Of a stretch of 64,000 nt of DNA, positions 28,124 through 37,728 are shown one piece after another; the stretch's first letter is position 1; each line of letters begins with the position of its first letter. The DNA comes from Gammaproteobacteria bacterium (GTDB lineage Bacteria; Pseudomonadota; Gammaproteobacteria; Pseudomonadales; Pseudohongiellaceae), in NCBI GenBank assembly GCA_029246545.1, contig JAQWMX010000013.1:1-64000 (forward strand), read 5' to 3'. The notes beneath the pieces are model-generated. The model saw nothing but the letters and a program-made list of their open reading frames with translations, made no database searches and was not told the DNA's origin. The position numbers and the translations under genes are program-made.

Positions 28124-28555
28124 ATGAATAGAATATACAAATCGCACAATGGGTTCACCTTGATTGAGATAATGGTTGTCGTTGCAGTTATTGCTTTGTT
28201 AGGAGCGATGATCGGACCTACTCTATTTAACAAGGTGCAACAAGCAGAAGAAACGAGAGTTGCACAAGATATTCGTGCTATAGAAAGTGCGCTTAGGTTC
28301 TATCGATTGGATAATTATCGTTATCCAACCCAAGGTCAGGGGCTTAATGCCTTAATAAATACACCCGCCGATGCAGAAGATAGATGGAATGGGCCATATC
28401 TTGAATCAATGCCACTTGATCCTTGGGGGCAAACTTATCTATATGCATACCCTAGTACAAATGGCAGAGATTTTGACGTTTATACCCTAGGCGCTGATCA
28501 ACAAGAAAATGGTGAAGGTACTGATCAAGATTGGGGTAACTGGAACATTCAATAA
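28124..28555 (+). CDS. gspG: major pseudopilin GspG
   Basis: The main subunit of the type II pseudopilus, 143 residues. The prepilin cleavage site is G-FTLIE after a ten-residue leader, followed by the hydrophobic MVVVAVIALLGAMI helix. The T2SS-G family body is clear (ALRFYRLDNYRYPTQGQGL, GTDQDWGNW near the end), including the calcium-binding loop area. A GGAGAG site precedes the ATG. It needs a prepilin peptidase, which is not encoded in this window. Confidence 0.96.
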   Translation: MNRIYKSHNGFTLIEIMVVVAVIALLGAMIGPTLFNKVQQAEETRVAQDIRAIESALRFYRLDNYRYPTQGQGLNALINTPADAEDRWNGPYLESMPLDPWGQTYLYAYPSTNGRDFDVYTLGADQQENGEGTDQDWGNWNIQ

Positions 28556-28560
28556 CAATT

Positions 28561-29088
28561 ATGTTGCGTAATTCAAAACAACTAGGCTTTACCCTTTTAG
28601 AAATAATGGTCGTGGTATTTATTGTTGCGACTATGGCAGGTCTTAGCTTTTTTGCTTTAAATCAGGCTAGTGATAGACGATATTCTAGTCAAGCAAAAGA
28701 CTTTTTAGTTTGGCTCGAGCAACTTTCTGATCTTGCAATGCTTGAAGGGTCTGCATATGGAGTTGCAGCTGCTGAGCAAGGTTTCCAGGCTGTGGTTTTT
28801 TATAATTATGATTGGTATGAAGTTAGTTTGCCTGAGCCATTTTATTTCGATGATGAAGTAAGATTATCACTTGTTGAAGGAAATGATTATGAAGGAGAAG
28901 TCATTAATCGGAAGAATAACAGTGTTAACCAAAATCGTGCTCAGCTTCCGAGTATTATTATGCAGGCTGATGGCTACATTGAACCTGATGCCAATTTGAG
29001 TCTAGCTTTTGAAAACTATTCCCCAATGTTTATTTATCGCCAAGAGGAAAACGGTTTTGAACTTGCGATTGAGCGTAGCCTTAGATGA
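28561..29088 (+). CDS. gspH: minor pseudopilin GspH
   Basis: A 175-residue pseudopilin with the prepilin motif G-FTLLEIMVVV after a short leader and a GspH-type beta body that ends with FELAIERSL. It is placed between gspG and gspI as in other secretons, and its stop overlaps the gspI start. It is thought to join the pseudopilus tip complex to its shaft. Confidence 0.88.
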   Translation: MLRNSKQLGFTLLEIMVVVFIVATMAGLSFFALNQASDRRYSSQAKDFLVWLEQLSDLAMLEGSAYGVAAAEQGFQAVVFYNYDWYEVSLPEPFYFDDEVRLSLVEGNDYEGEVINRKNNSVNQNRAQLPSIIMQADGYIEPDANLSLAFENYSPMFIYRQEENGFELAIERSLR

Positions 29089-29531
29089 GAAAATTCAATA
29101 GAGATCATGGGTTCACGTTAATAGAAGTGGTTGTGGCTTTAACAATTCTGTCATGGGTGCTAGGCAGTGTGCTTTTTTTGGTTTCGCAATACGCCGATGA
29201 ACGCCTCATGATGAGGGAACGTTTTTATGGTAATCAAGTAGCATGGAATCAATTGTTAAATAATTATCAAAAATCCAAGGGTTGGGTTTCTCTTACTCAG
29301 AGTATAGAGGTAGAACTTAACGGCCGCGAACAACAAGGAGGTCAAGACTGGGATTGGCAATTAGAGGTTGCTCCTGCCATGGGAAGAGATCTTTTTAGAT
29401 ACCAGACAAATGTCAATTCAGCTTCAGGGAGTGATATTGAAAGTTCTTTAACAATGTATTTGCAAAGTGCCCAGAGTGGACAAGAAGGTGGACAAAGCAG
29501 AATTGCGGAAGAGGGTAATGTGAATCCATGA
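29085..29531 (+). CDS. gspI: minor pseudopilin GspI
   Basis: A 148-residue pseudopilin. The prepilin motif G-FTLIEVVVALTIL follows a basic leader (RKFNRDH). It has the small GspI body with the typical RMMRERFYGNQVAWNQL-like region. It overlaps gspH by four bases and gspJ by four, so translation is coupled. It forms the tip complex with GspJ and GspK. Confidence 0.88.
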   Translation: MRKFNRDHGFTLIEVVVALTILSWVLGSVLFLVSQYADERLMMRERFYGNQVAWNQLLNNYQKSKGWVSLTQSIEVELNGREQQGGQDWDWQLEVAPAMGRDLFRYQTNVNSASGSDIESSLTMYLQSAQSGQEGGQSRIAEEGNVNP

Positions 29532-30145
29532 GCTTTAAAAACTCACAAGGTTTTACATTACTGGAAACAATAGTCTCTTTGTTTTTATTGGCAGTGATGT
29601 CAGTTATGGCATACCAGGCGATTGAGTCTGTATTAGGTGCTAATCAACGCAGTCAGGAAGAATTGGAAGATGAGCAACAATTACAATTAGCTTGGCAAAT
29701 TATTTCCAACGATTTTTTGCATCTGCGAGCTAGGCAATACCCTGATGGGTTTGGCGGTATCGAAGCCGCTTACCAGACAAGCAATAGTGACATTCTTTTA
29801 AGCTTTACCCGTGGGGGAGGCGCCTTACTGGAATCTAATCCAACGGGTCTGACAAGAATTCAATATAGTCTTGATGATGAAGGTCGCTTAGTTCGAACAG
29901 TTTGGCCGGTATTCGTCTCTATAAGAGATTCAGAAGGGCAACAACGTGTATTGTTAAATGAAGTCAGTAATGTTGATTTTAATAATTTAACCGCACTGGG
30001 ATATTACTCGTTGAATTGGCCGCCAATAGATGTTGATTTTGAAGATAATCTTTTGAGCTTGCCATTGATGGTTGAAGTTAGCATCTTACTGGAAGATGGC
30101 ACATTGAGTAGCCGGTTACTTCCGGGTGTAGAAAGTAATGGTTAA
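29528..30145 (+). CDS. gspJ: minor pseudopilin GspJ
   Basis: A 205-residue pseudopilin with leader, G-FTLLETIVSLFLLAVMS helix and the GspJ body (QEELEDEQQLQLAWQIISNDF, then the ARQYPDGFG and LLSFTRGGG regions). It overlaps gspK by eight bases. Tip-complex component. Confidence 0.9.
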   Translation: MSFKNSQGFTLLETIVSLFLLAVMSVMAYQAIESVLGANQRSQEELEDEQQLQLAWQIISNDFLHLRARQYPDGFGGIEAAYQTSNSDILLSFTRGGGALLESNPTGLTRIQYSLDDEGRLVRTVWPVFVSIRDSEGQQRVLLNEVSNVDFNNLTALGYYSLNWPPIDVDFEDNLLSLPLMVEVSILLEDGTLSSRLLPGVESNG

Positions 30146-31205
30146 AGTTAGCTTACAAAAACAAACTGGCGTGGCCTTACTTGCTGCGCTAATTTTTATG
30201 TTGGCGATAGTATTAACACTGGGAAATATTTTTTATTCTCACCAACTCGATGTAGCTAGATTAACTAAAAATTTACATAGTGATCAGGCTTTATTATTAG
30301 CGTTAAGTGCAGAGAGCTGGGCACGACAATTATTGTCATCTGATCAAGATGATAGGACCGTCGACAACTTACAGGAAAATTGGGCTATCGCTGTACCTGT
30401 CTTACCAGTAGAGGGTGGTTTTTTGAGAGGATGTTTGCAAGATTTACAGGGCAGAGTAAATCTAAGTTCTTTTTCAACATATGATGGTGAAAAACTCAGA
30501 GCTGAGATGGAAAATCAGGCTAATGGTTTAGTTAGGGTTTGGTTAGCTTTACTTCGGGCCAGAGAGCTGCCGTTTAATGAGGCTTCTGTAGCAACGATAA
30601 TTGATTGGGTAGATAGTGATAATGCAGTAGTCAGTGAATGGGGCGCAGAACAACAAAATTACGAGGCGAATCGAGAGCTAGTTATGGTTGCTAATTCTGC
30701 ATTAACAGATGTTGAGGAATTAGCAATAATGAGAGGTTATGGAGCAACTACAGTTAGTTTGTTAAAACCATGGATTTCAGCGCTGCCTAAAGCTACCAGC
30801 ATTAATATTAATACTGCACCAGAGCAATTGTTATTTGCTATGGGAGGAGAGTCTCCCCAAGTTTTTACTGATTATGTATTAAGGCAAAGACCTTTTTATA
30901 GCCTGGATAATTTCCATGAAGGCTTGAGTGTCGCCTTAAACATGGAGCAACAACAAGTTGTAGCGTTCTGGCCAAATGATTTCGTGGGAATTACGACAGA
31001 CTATTTTCAGCTTCAATTAGAAGTTACTCTTGGTGAATCACAGCTAAGAATTAATAGTGTATTAAGCCGTTCAGACAGAGATGAACCGGTAGTTATCTCA
31101 AGAACAGTAACAATGGTACCAGCAATAATTGGTCGACTTGGCGATGATCAAGACAATGCACCAATATTACCAACTGGATTTTGTGAGCATTTGGAATCAA
31201 GTTAA
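30138..31205 (+). CDS. gspK: minor pseudopilin GspK
   Basis: The large pseudopilin capping the pseudopilus, 355 residues. The leader ends in QTG-VALLAALIFML, without the Glu+5 typical of other pseudopilins, as is normal for GspK. Two SAM-like helical repeats are expected (ATIIDWVDSDN; SININTAPEQLLFAMGG). Its last base is shared with the gspL start. Confidence 0.92.
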   Translation: MVKVSLQKQTGVALLAALIFMLAIVLTLGNIFYSHQLDVARLTKNLHSDQALLLALSAESWARQLLSSDQDDRTVDNLQENWAIAVPVLPVEGGFLRGCLQDLQGRVNLSSFSTYDGEKLRAEMENQANGLVRVWLALLRARELPFNEASVATIIDWVDSDNAVVSEWGAEQQNYEANRELVMVANSALTDVEELAIMRGYGATTVSLLKPWISALPKATSININTAPEQLLFAMGGESPQVFTDYVLRQRPFYSLDNFHEGLSVALNMEQQQVVAFWPNDFVGITTDYFQLQLEVTLGESQLRINSVLSRSDRDEPVVISRTVTMVPAIIGRLGDDQDNAPILPTGFCEHLESS

Positions 31206-32299
31206 TGAACAGTCATTTGGGTGACATAGCAAATTTTTCTCAAGCCTTAATTTCTACTAAGGATGTGTGTATTTGGGTGCCATCAAAATTAATTGTGGTG
31301 CATCATTTGCCTGTGCCTAAAGCTCCAAGGCGCAAATGGTCAGAATTGGTGCCTTGGATGTTGGAAGATAAACTTTTACAAACGCCTGAAGATATGCATT
31401 TTGTAATTGTCGGTAAAAGTAAAGATAAACTGACTGTTTATGCCGCTGCTAAAAACCAAATGCAGGAATGGCAAGGCAGCGTGAAGACTTTAGGCTCAGA
31501 AAGTTTTCAATTTATTCCAGACTATCTGGCCTTACCCTGGCATTCAGGATTGTTGAGTATAGGTAAACGTGATGAGCATTACTTAGTACGCTACGGCGAG
31601 TATGAAGGATTTTCGACGAACGCAGAATTAGCTTGGCACATGATAGAAGATATATTACAAGAATCAGAAACCCCGTTGAGTTTATCGATAAGCATGCCAA
31701 TTGATGAGTTACCTGAAGGGATTCCAGAAGAGCTAATTGACAAAATTGAAATAAAACATCTAGAAATTGATTGGCAACAATCCAGCTTTCCTAAAAATGC
31801 TAATTTGCTGCAAGGTGAATTCTCTCTTGGGCCTAACTCATACGGTTTAATGTCATGGTTAAAAACAGCTGCATTGTTGGTACTAGCACTTATTTTGAGT
31901 TTCGCTACTTTGAATATAGAAAATAATCGATTGGAAGATGAAATCGTTTACTTAGGAGAGCAAAACCGTTCTGCTTTTTACAGCTTATTTCCTGGCCTTA
32001 CAATACGGGCAGGTGATATCCGTGCAACTGTAGAGACTTATATTTCTAATCGCTTCAGGCAACGAGAAAGTTTAGAAAGTGAAGCTATGCAAACTTTAAC
32101 AATATTGGATAGTGCCATGTCAGAATGTGACTGTGAAATAAAGGGCATAAGGTGGAATAATAAAAGTTTGGAATTAATATTACCGCAATCTTTAATAAGT
32201 GTGGTTGAGCAGTTAGATTTTGATGGATATAGAAAACAGATCAATACCGAGCCTGGAGATAATATTAGGCTAACTCTGAACCAGGAGTATGGGCGATGA
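31205..32299 (+). CDS. gspL: type II secretion protein GspL
   Basis: A bitopic inner-membrane protein that holds GspE at the platform. 364 residues: an actin-like cytoplasmic domain (about 1-215, with WSELVPWMLEDKLLQTPED), a single helix (about 220-236) and a periplasmic ferredoxin-like domain. The motif PWMLED is diagnostic. It overlaps gspM by four bases. Confidence 0.9.
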   Translation: MNSHLGDIANFSQALISTKDVCIWVPSKLIVVHHLPVPKAPRRKWSELVPWMLEDKLLQTPEDMHFVIVGKSKDKLTVYAAAKNQMQEWQGSVKTLGSESFQFIPDYLALPWHSGLLSIGKRDEHYLVRYGEYEGFSTNAELAWHMIEDILQESETPLSLSISMPIDELPEGIPEELIDKIEIKHLEIDWQQSSFPKNANLLQGEFSLGPNSYGLMSWLKTAALLVLALILSFATLNIENNRLEDEIVYLGEQNRSAFYSLFPGLTIRAGDIRATVETYISNRFRQRESLESEAMQTLTILDSAMSECDCEIKGIRWNNKSLELILPQSLISVVEQLDFDGYRKQINTEPGDNIRLTLNQEYGR

Positions 32300-32787
32300 G
32301 TGATAAGTTTTTACAGTTTTGGTCAAATTTACAAGCTCGGGAACAAATGACTATTGTCATTGGCAGTACACTCGTCATAGCAACGGCTCTTTTTTTACTT
32401 TTTTCTGGTCTATGGGAGGTTCGTACTTCACTTATTCAAGAGAGAACCGAACTCATTGAAGAAAGAGAATGGATGCAGGAACAAGTGGTTTTAACAGAGC
32501 AGTTAACAAATAACTGCCGGGAAAGTCAGTTTCTAGCATTAGGGAATTCGGAACTGCTCGAATTACTTGCTAGTAGAAATCAGTTGGTACTAGCAAATTT
32601 CAGAGAGAGTTTGATAAATAATGGTACAACTTATTCAATGAGTGTTGAGAGCAATGATGGTAATAGTATTTTAAGCTTTATCCATCAAAGTGCATGTCAG
32701 GGATTTGGTTTGGCAAATGTACAGATAAACATAGGTGATTCAGAGTCCTCATATTCTGGTCAAGTGGAATTCAGTCATGAAGGTTAA
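32296..32787 (+). CDS. gspM: type II secretion protein GspM
   Basis: A small bitopic partner of GspL, 163 residues. It has a short cytoplasmic tail with the LQAREQMT motif, one helix (about 19-37), a coiled-coil segment and a periplasmic ferredoxin-like domain. Sequence conservation in this family is low; size, topology and position make the call. Confidence 0.85.
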   Translation: MSDKFLQFWSNLQAREQMTIVIGSTLVIATALFLLFSGLWEVRTSLIQERTELIEEREWMQEQVVLTEQLTNNCRESQFLALGNSELLELLASRNQLVLANFRESLINNGTTYSMSVESNDGNSILSFIHQSACQGFGLANVQINIGDSESSYSGQVEFSHEG

Positions 32788-33607
32788 TACTCTGCAATTG
32801 AGTTTAAATATTATTTTATCAGTGGTTTGTTTGACCTTGATGGTTTTAATGCTTTGGCAATACTTATTCAATACAGATCAAAATGATCAAGCTGGGATTC
32901 AACTGATACAAGCAACAGTAACTTCAGAAGAAAACTATAGTTGGCGCTGGTTTGGGACAAACAATGCATCTACTGAGCAGAGTATGAGATTGCGGCAGGA
33001 AGCCGAAGAACAACTTGCAGAAGCAAGTATCAATGCCGAATTAGTCGGTGTTGTAATGACACAAAATTTTGCTACGGCGACAATAAGGGTAAATGGCCAA
33101 CTGGGAAAAGTTTTTTCAATCGGTGATGAGCTTCAACCAGGTGTAGAACTATTGAATGTAGGTACTTCCAGAGTTGTTTTGAGAGAGCGAGGTAGAGAAG
33201 TGCAATTAACAATGAGAAAGCCGGATGAAATGCCAGTACAACTAAGCAATCAATTAAGAGCTAATGTTAGTAATTCAGCATTACTTCAAGATGGATTTTC
33301 GCTGGCTAACATGTTTGATGCTCTACCAGTGCAGTTAGACAATGCCGCTACGGGTATTCAGCTGGGAGGTATTTCTGAAGAAATGCTGTCTCTTAGTGAG
33401 TTGCAAGATGGCGATGTAGTGATTCAAATTGGCGAGACCTCAATGGATGAATTGATGTCAAATCCGGGTCAATGGATGAGCTATACCACTGAGACAACTT
33501 TGCCAGTGACTGTCATGCGAAATGGGCAGGAAACTACTTTATTTGTGAATGCTTTTAGTTTGTCCGCAAGAATATTACCTAATTTAACTAGCGAGTTGAT
33601 GCAATAA
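32777..33607 (+). CDS. gspC: type II secretion protein GspC
   Basis: Inner-membrane protein linking the platform to the secretin. 276 residues from the ATG at 32777: one helix (about 10-28), a homology-region domain (about 80-155: AELVGVVMTQNFATATIRVNGQLGKVFSIGDEL) and a PDZ-like C-terminal domain (about 185-275: GIQLGGISEEML, LQDGDVVIQIG). It overlaps gspM by 11 bases. It lies between gspM and gspD instead of heading the operon, an order like the xps cluster of Xanthomonas. The longer upstream frame is inside gspM and unlikely. Confidence 0.85.
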   Translation: MKVNTLQLSLNIILSVVCLTLMVLMLWQYLFNTDQNDQAGIQLIQATVTSEENYSWRWFGTNNASTEQSMRLRQEAEEQLAEASINAELVGVVMTQNFATATIRVNGQLGKVFSIGDELQPGVELLNVGTSRVVLRERGREVQLTMRKPDEMPVQLSNQLRANVSNSALLQDGFSLANMFDALPVQLDNAATGIQLGGISEEMLSLSELQDGDVVIQIGETSMDELMSNPGQWMSYTTETTLPVTVMRNGQETTLFVNAFSLSARILPNLTSELMQ

Positions 33608-35497
33608 ATGAAACAAAGTCATTTTAAATTATTAGTACTCTTTATAGCGCTTACCTTTTCAGCTTTATTGCGGGCACAGGAACAAGCCAGCATAAATTTC
33701 CGTGATGCTGATATAAATACATTGATAGAAAGTGTTGCAGAAATTACTGGCAGGTCTTTTGTAGTAGATCCTCGCGTTCGTGGCAACGTCACCATTATCG
33801 CTCCAAATACAATAGATGCCGATATGCTTTACCAAGCGTTTTTATCAGCGCTTCAGGTGCAGGGATTTCAGGCAGTAGATGATGGAGCCATCGTCCGTAT
33901 AGTGCCGTTTAACCAGGCCTTTGGTGTGATGGGTGGTGGTGATAATGAAATCGAAACTAGATTGATTAAAGTTGAATATGTCGATGCCCAAGGATTAGCC
34001 CCAGTTATCAGGCAAGTGATTAGCACAAACGCAAGAGTTCAGGCTTTTGCCGAAAGTAATTATCTAGTGGTTTCAGATATTCGTTCTAACGTAGAAGAAG
34101 TAGTGCGTATGATTGCAGAAATGGATCAGCCTTCTGAGGCGGAAATCGAAGTAATCAACCTCGAGAATATTTCAGCAGGAGAAGCGGTTTATATTGTAGA
34201 AGAGCTACAACAAATTCAAGAACAAGGTTTATCGATTGTTGAAGACACTTTAAATAACCGCGTCATAATTTCTGGTCCCAGTTCTTTGCGCTTAGCGTTT
34301 AGGAATATGTTGAGATCCCTGGATATTCCGAATGAACGTGAATCAGGCGTTGCAGTTATTAATTTAAATTATGCAAGAGCACTTAGTTTAAAACCTATTT
34401 TAGATAGCATGATGCAATCAGAAACTTTTTTGATGTCTGCTGGTGAGAGTGATGGAGGAGAAACAGGCCAGGGCCAAGGTTCTTATCGTGTGGAAGTAGA
34501 TGAATCGAATAACGCCTTAGTCATTGCTGCTTCACCTAGTGTGCTTCGGGAAATAAGATCGGTCATTGCACAATTAGATATTCGTAAACCTCAAGTGTTG
34601 ATCGAGGCCGTGATTGCCGAAGTTTCACGAGATCAGGCACAAAGAATGAGTGCCCAATTAATTTATGCAGATCAACAAGCAGGCGGTTATTTAACTCAGT
34701 TTGATAACCTGCTTACTACCATCATCGGAGTTGGCAGTGGCGAGCTTGAATCTACTTCTGATACTGCGACTGCAGCACTTAGTGCTGTCCAGGGTGTAGC
34801 TATTGGTGGAGGAGATTTCGATTCTGCTGATGGTAGCGGTTTTGGTTTATTAATACAGGCATTAGAAACTGATACCAGTACAAGAGTATTGTCGACTCCT
34901 TCCATTGTTACGCTGGATAATGAAGAAGGCTATATAGCTGTAGGTACTGAAGTGCCATTTATTACCGGTAGCTTCACTTCCTCTAACAATAACGCCAGCA
35001 ACCCTTTCCAGACTATTGATCGTGAAACAGTTGGTATAGAACTAACAGTAACTCCGCAAGTAAGTGAAGGCACCTTAGTACGTCTTACAATACAGCAGAA
35101 ATCATCAAGCTTGCTGGCTACGCCTGCTCAGTTAGGTACAGCGGATGTTGTTACTGCAGAGCGTGAAATTACGACGAATGTGTTAGTGGAAGATGGTCAA
35201 TTTCTTATATTGGGTGGCCTAATGGATGATCAATACGAGAATATAGAATCCAGAGTGCCTATTCTCGGCAGTATACCTTTGTTGGGCCCGTTGTTTCGCT
35301 CAACTAGTAATGGGGATGATCAAGGTGTATTAATGGTTTTTATTCGTCCAACGATTATTCGGGATAGCCAAAGTGCTAATGATTTATCTGCAGATCGATT
35401 TCAGTATTTGATTAGCCGCGAATTGGAAGTTAGTGATGAAGATGAAGAATCCACACCGTTTAGCGAAAGTATTGAAGAAATAAGAGATCAAGAATAA
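33608..35497 (+). CDS. gspD: type II secretion secretin GspD
   Basis: The outer-membrane channel, 629 residues. It has a signal peptide (about 1-23), an N0 domain (INFRDADINTLIESVAEITGRSFVVDPRVRG), three N domains with N1-type SNYLVVSD, a Gly/Ser-rich spacer (about 275-290), and the secretin core with VLSTPSIVTLDNEEGYIAVGTEVPF and the VPILGSIPLLGPLFRS signature. No lipobox is seen. No GspS pilotin gene is nearby. It ends the operon and is closed by a terminator. Confidence 0.96.
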   Translation: MKQSHFKLLVLFIALTFSALLRAQEQASINFRDADINTLIESVAEITGRSFVVDPRVRGNVTIIAPNTIDADMLYQAFLSALQVQGFQAVDDGAIVRIVPFNQAFGVMGGGDNEIETRLIKVEYVDAQGLAPVIRQVISTNARVQAFAESNYLVVSDIRSNVEEVVRMIAEMDQPSEAEIEVINLENISAGEAVYIVEELQQIQEQGLSIVEDTLNNRVIISGPSSLRLAFRNMLRSLDIPNERESGVAVINLNYARALSLKPILDSMMQSETFLMSAGESDGGETGQGQGSYRVEVDESNNALVIAASPSVLREIRSVIAQLDIRKPQVLIEAVIAEVSRDQAQRMSAQLIYADQQAGGYLTQFDNLLTTIIGVGSGELESTSDTATAALSAVQGVAIGGGDFDSADGSGFGLLIQALETDTSTRVLSTPSIVTLDNEEGYIAVGTEVPFITGSFTSSNNNASNPFQTIDRETVGIELTVTPQVSEGTLVRLTIQQKSSSLLATPAQLGTADVVTAEREITTNVLVEDGQFLILGGLMDDQYENIESRVPILGSIPLLGPLFRSTSNGDDQGVLMVFIRPTIIRDSQSANDLSADRFQYLISRELEVSDEDEESTPFSESIEEIRDQE

Positions 35498-35513
35498 TAT
35501 TTTTTGAAAGAAA

Positions 35514-35542
35514 AAAACGCCACTCTTAGAGTGGCGTTTTTG
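35514..35542 (+). terminator. terminator between gspD and amtB
   Basis: The stem AAAACGCCACTC (35514-35525) pairs with GAGTGGCGTTTT (35529-35540) across a TTA loop, followed by T. The flanking A and T runs let it serve both the gsp operon and the convergent amtB. Confidence 0.92.
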
Positions 35543-35593
35543 TTTCTATCTAAAAAGTTAATAGCTTAGATAGTTAAGTGCTAAGAAGGGAGT

Positions 35594-36865
35594 TTAGTTG
35601 ACAAACTCAGGATAGGCTTCTACACCACACTCTGCCAGATCAACACCTTCTGCTTCTTCTTCTTCCGATACTCGGATACCCATGACCATTTTGAGTATGA
35701 ACCAGACAATAAAGCTGGCGCCAAATACCCAGACAAAGATAGTAAGTAAACCAACAAGCTGCCCGGTAACACTAGCGCCGCCGGTTACACATACTGCCAT
35801 CACACCGAATATACCAACTACACCATGAACTGACATTGCACCGACTGGGTCATCAATTCTTAATTTATCAAAAGTGATGATGCTAAATACAACAATGATG
35901 CCGCCGATGAGACCAACAATAGTTGAAACCAGAGGGCTTGGAGATGCAGGATCAGCAGTTATTGCAACCAAGCCAGTCAATGCGCCGTTCAAGATCATAG
36001 TTAAATCAGCTTTACCAAACATAAGGCGAGATACGATCAAGGCGCCTATTAAACCGCCGGCCGCTGCAGCATTAGTATTAAGAAATACATTAGCGACTTC
36101 GTTAGCGACACCTATACCACCCAGTTTCAGAGTTGACCCGCCATTAAATCCAAACCATCCCATCCAGAGGATGAAAGTACCTAAAGTAGCCAATGGCATA
36201 TTGGCTCCTGGGATTGGCCTAACTGAACCATCGGCAGCATATTTACCTTTACGTGGGCCTAAAATAAGCACACCGGCAAGAGCAGCAGATGCACCAGCTA
36301 AATGCACAATTCCTGAACCAGCATAATCACTGTAATTCAAATCAAACAGTCCAAAAACCGAAGCGCCACCCCAAGTCCAACTACCTTCGAGAGGATAGAT
36401 CAAACCTGTCATGACAACGGCAAATGCAAGGAATGCCCAGAGTTTCATGCGTTCCGCGACGGCGCCAGATACAATCGACATGGCCGTTGCAACGAAGACA
36501 ACCTGGAAGAAGAAATCAGATGCGCCTGAATACTCGGCCATATCAGCAAAACCTGCTTCAGCAGAGGCTGCTAATATTGCAGCAGTAGCTGCGTCATCCA
36601 TTTCGGCAACAGTTGTTATGCCACTTAGGAAAATGCCACCGTCATACATAATGGCATATCCACAAACCATGTACATGGTGCAAGCGATTGCAAACAAGGA
36701 CACGTTTTTAGCAAGTATTTCTGTTGTGTTTTTAGAACGAACCAATCCCGCTTCCAACATTGCAAAGCCGGCGGCCATCCACATAACTAAGGCACCAGTC
36801 ACCAAGAAATAAAAAGTATCCATGGCGTACTGAAGTTCAAAAATATAATCTAAGTTGTTTTCCAT
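35594..36865 (-). CDS. amtB: ammonium transporter AmtB-type
   Basis: A polytopic inner-membrane ammonium channel, 423 residues and about eleven helices. The pore twin histidines are visible (GIVHLAGASAAL and MSVHGVVGIFG). It has no cleaved signal peptide and ends in an acidic tail (EGVDLAECGVEAYPEF), unlike the second transporter further right; the two belong to different Amt branches. It lies 53 bases after glnK on the same strand, and PII gating by GlnK follows from that pairing. Expression should be NtrC- and sigma-54-dependent through the promoter upstream of glnK. Confidence 0.95.
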   Translation of the reverse strand: MENNLDYIFELQYAMDTFYFLVTGALVMWMAAGFAMLEAGLVRSKNTTEILAKNVSLFAIACTMYMVCGYAIMYDGGIFLSGITTVAEMDDAATAAILAASAEAGFADMAEYSGASDFFFQVVFVATAMSIVSGAVAERMKLWAFLAFAVVMTGLIYPLEGSWTWGGASVFGLFDLNYSDYAGSGIVHLAGASAALAGVLILGPRKGKYAADGSVRPIPGANMPLATLGTFILWMGWFGFNGGSTLKLGGIGVANEVANVFLNTNAAAAGGLIGALIVSRLMFGKADLTMILNGALTGLVAITADPASPSPLVSTIVGLIGGIIVVFSIITFDKLRIDDPVGAMSVHGVVGIFGVMAVCVTGGASVTGQLVGLLTIFVWVFGASFIVWFILKMVMGIRVSEEEEAEGVDLAECGVEAYPEFVN

Positions 36866-36918
36866 ACTAAGCCCTCCTAAAAGCTTGGTATAACAGTGAG
36901 TTCAACAAGTTCAATTGC

Positions 36919-37272
<354 letters not shown>

Positions 37273-37361
37273 TTAGTTTTAGCAGCTATTTCTTGATTGA
37301 TAATTGGCTGCTGTGTAACAAAGTGTTAATTATTAGCTTCTGAAAGCTGCATTATAGAAAT

Positions 37362-37378
37362 AGCAATCGCTATGCCAA
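37362..37378 (-). promoter_or_regulatory. sigma-54 promoter of glnK-amtB
   Basis: Read on the minus strand the site is TTGGCATAGCGATTGCT, matching the -24/-12 consensus TGGCAC-N5-TTGC with the invariant GG and GC ten bases apart. It lies about 105 bases before the glnK ATG. This spacing and its pairing with an NtrC-type site make it one of the better supported control elements in the window. Confidence 0.8.
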
Positions 37379-37450
37379 CATTAAAATACTTTTAAAAAAC
37401 AAATAGTTATGTTTATTTTAATGATTATTGGTTGATAAAGTGGCTAGGAA

Positions 37451-37467
37451 TGCACACCTTTGGTGCG
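37451..37467. promoter_or_regulatory. NtrC-type binding palindrome
   Basis: TGCACACCTTTGGTGCG matches the NtrC consensus TGCACC-N5-GGTGCA at 10 of 12 fixed positions. It lies about 75-90 bases upstream of the sigma-54 promoter of glnK, the usual enhancer distance. It sits in the 471-base gap between glnK and the second amt gene. That gap otherwise shows only a spurious 65-codon frame; no sigma-54 promoter was found toward the amt gene. Confidence 0.75.
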
Positions 37468-37728
37468 ATTACTGTAGTAAATGCTCTCAAAAAGGTTGGT
37501 TTAATTTTCGGTCTGAATTTGAATAGAATGTTTTTAAAGTTAGCTATGGCTATTTCAGAAAATGAAACAGCCAAAACTCTTGTCTTTAGAACAGCCTTTA
37601 CTTTATGCTCTATCTTACATTTGCTTTAACAGTTTTTAGTTTTATAGTTCTAAGAATGGAGCATGGCTAGACTATCTAAAACACCTATCAATTAAATTAG
37701 AATAAAAATGATTCTGAAGGGGAAAATA

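Noticed and set aside
35874-36812. Two long plus-strand frames (150 and 133 codons) opposite amtB
   Set aside because: They are shadows of the amtB codons; composition is proline- and alanine-rich without domains.
37432-37629. 65-codon frame between glnK and the second amt gene
   Set aside because: It covers the NtrC-type palindrome, has no ribosome-binding site and shows no protein-like domain. It is regulatory DNA.
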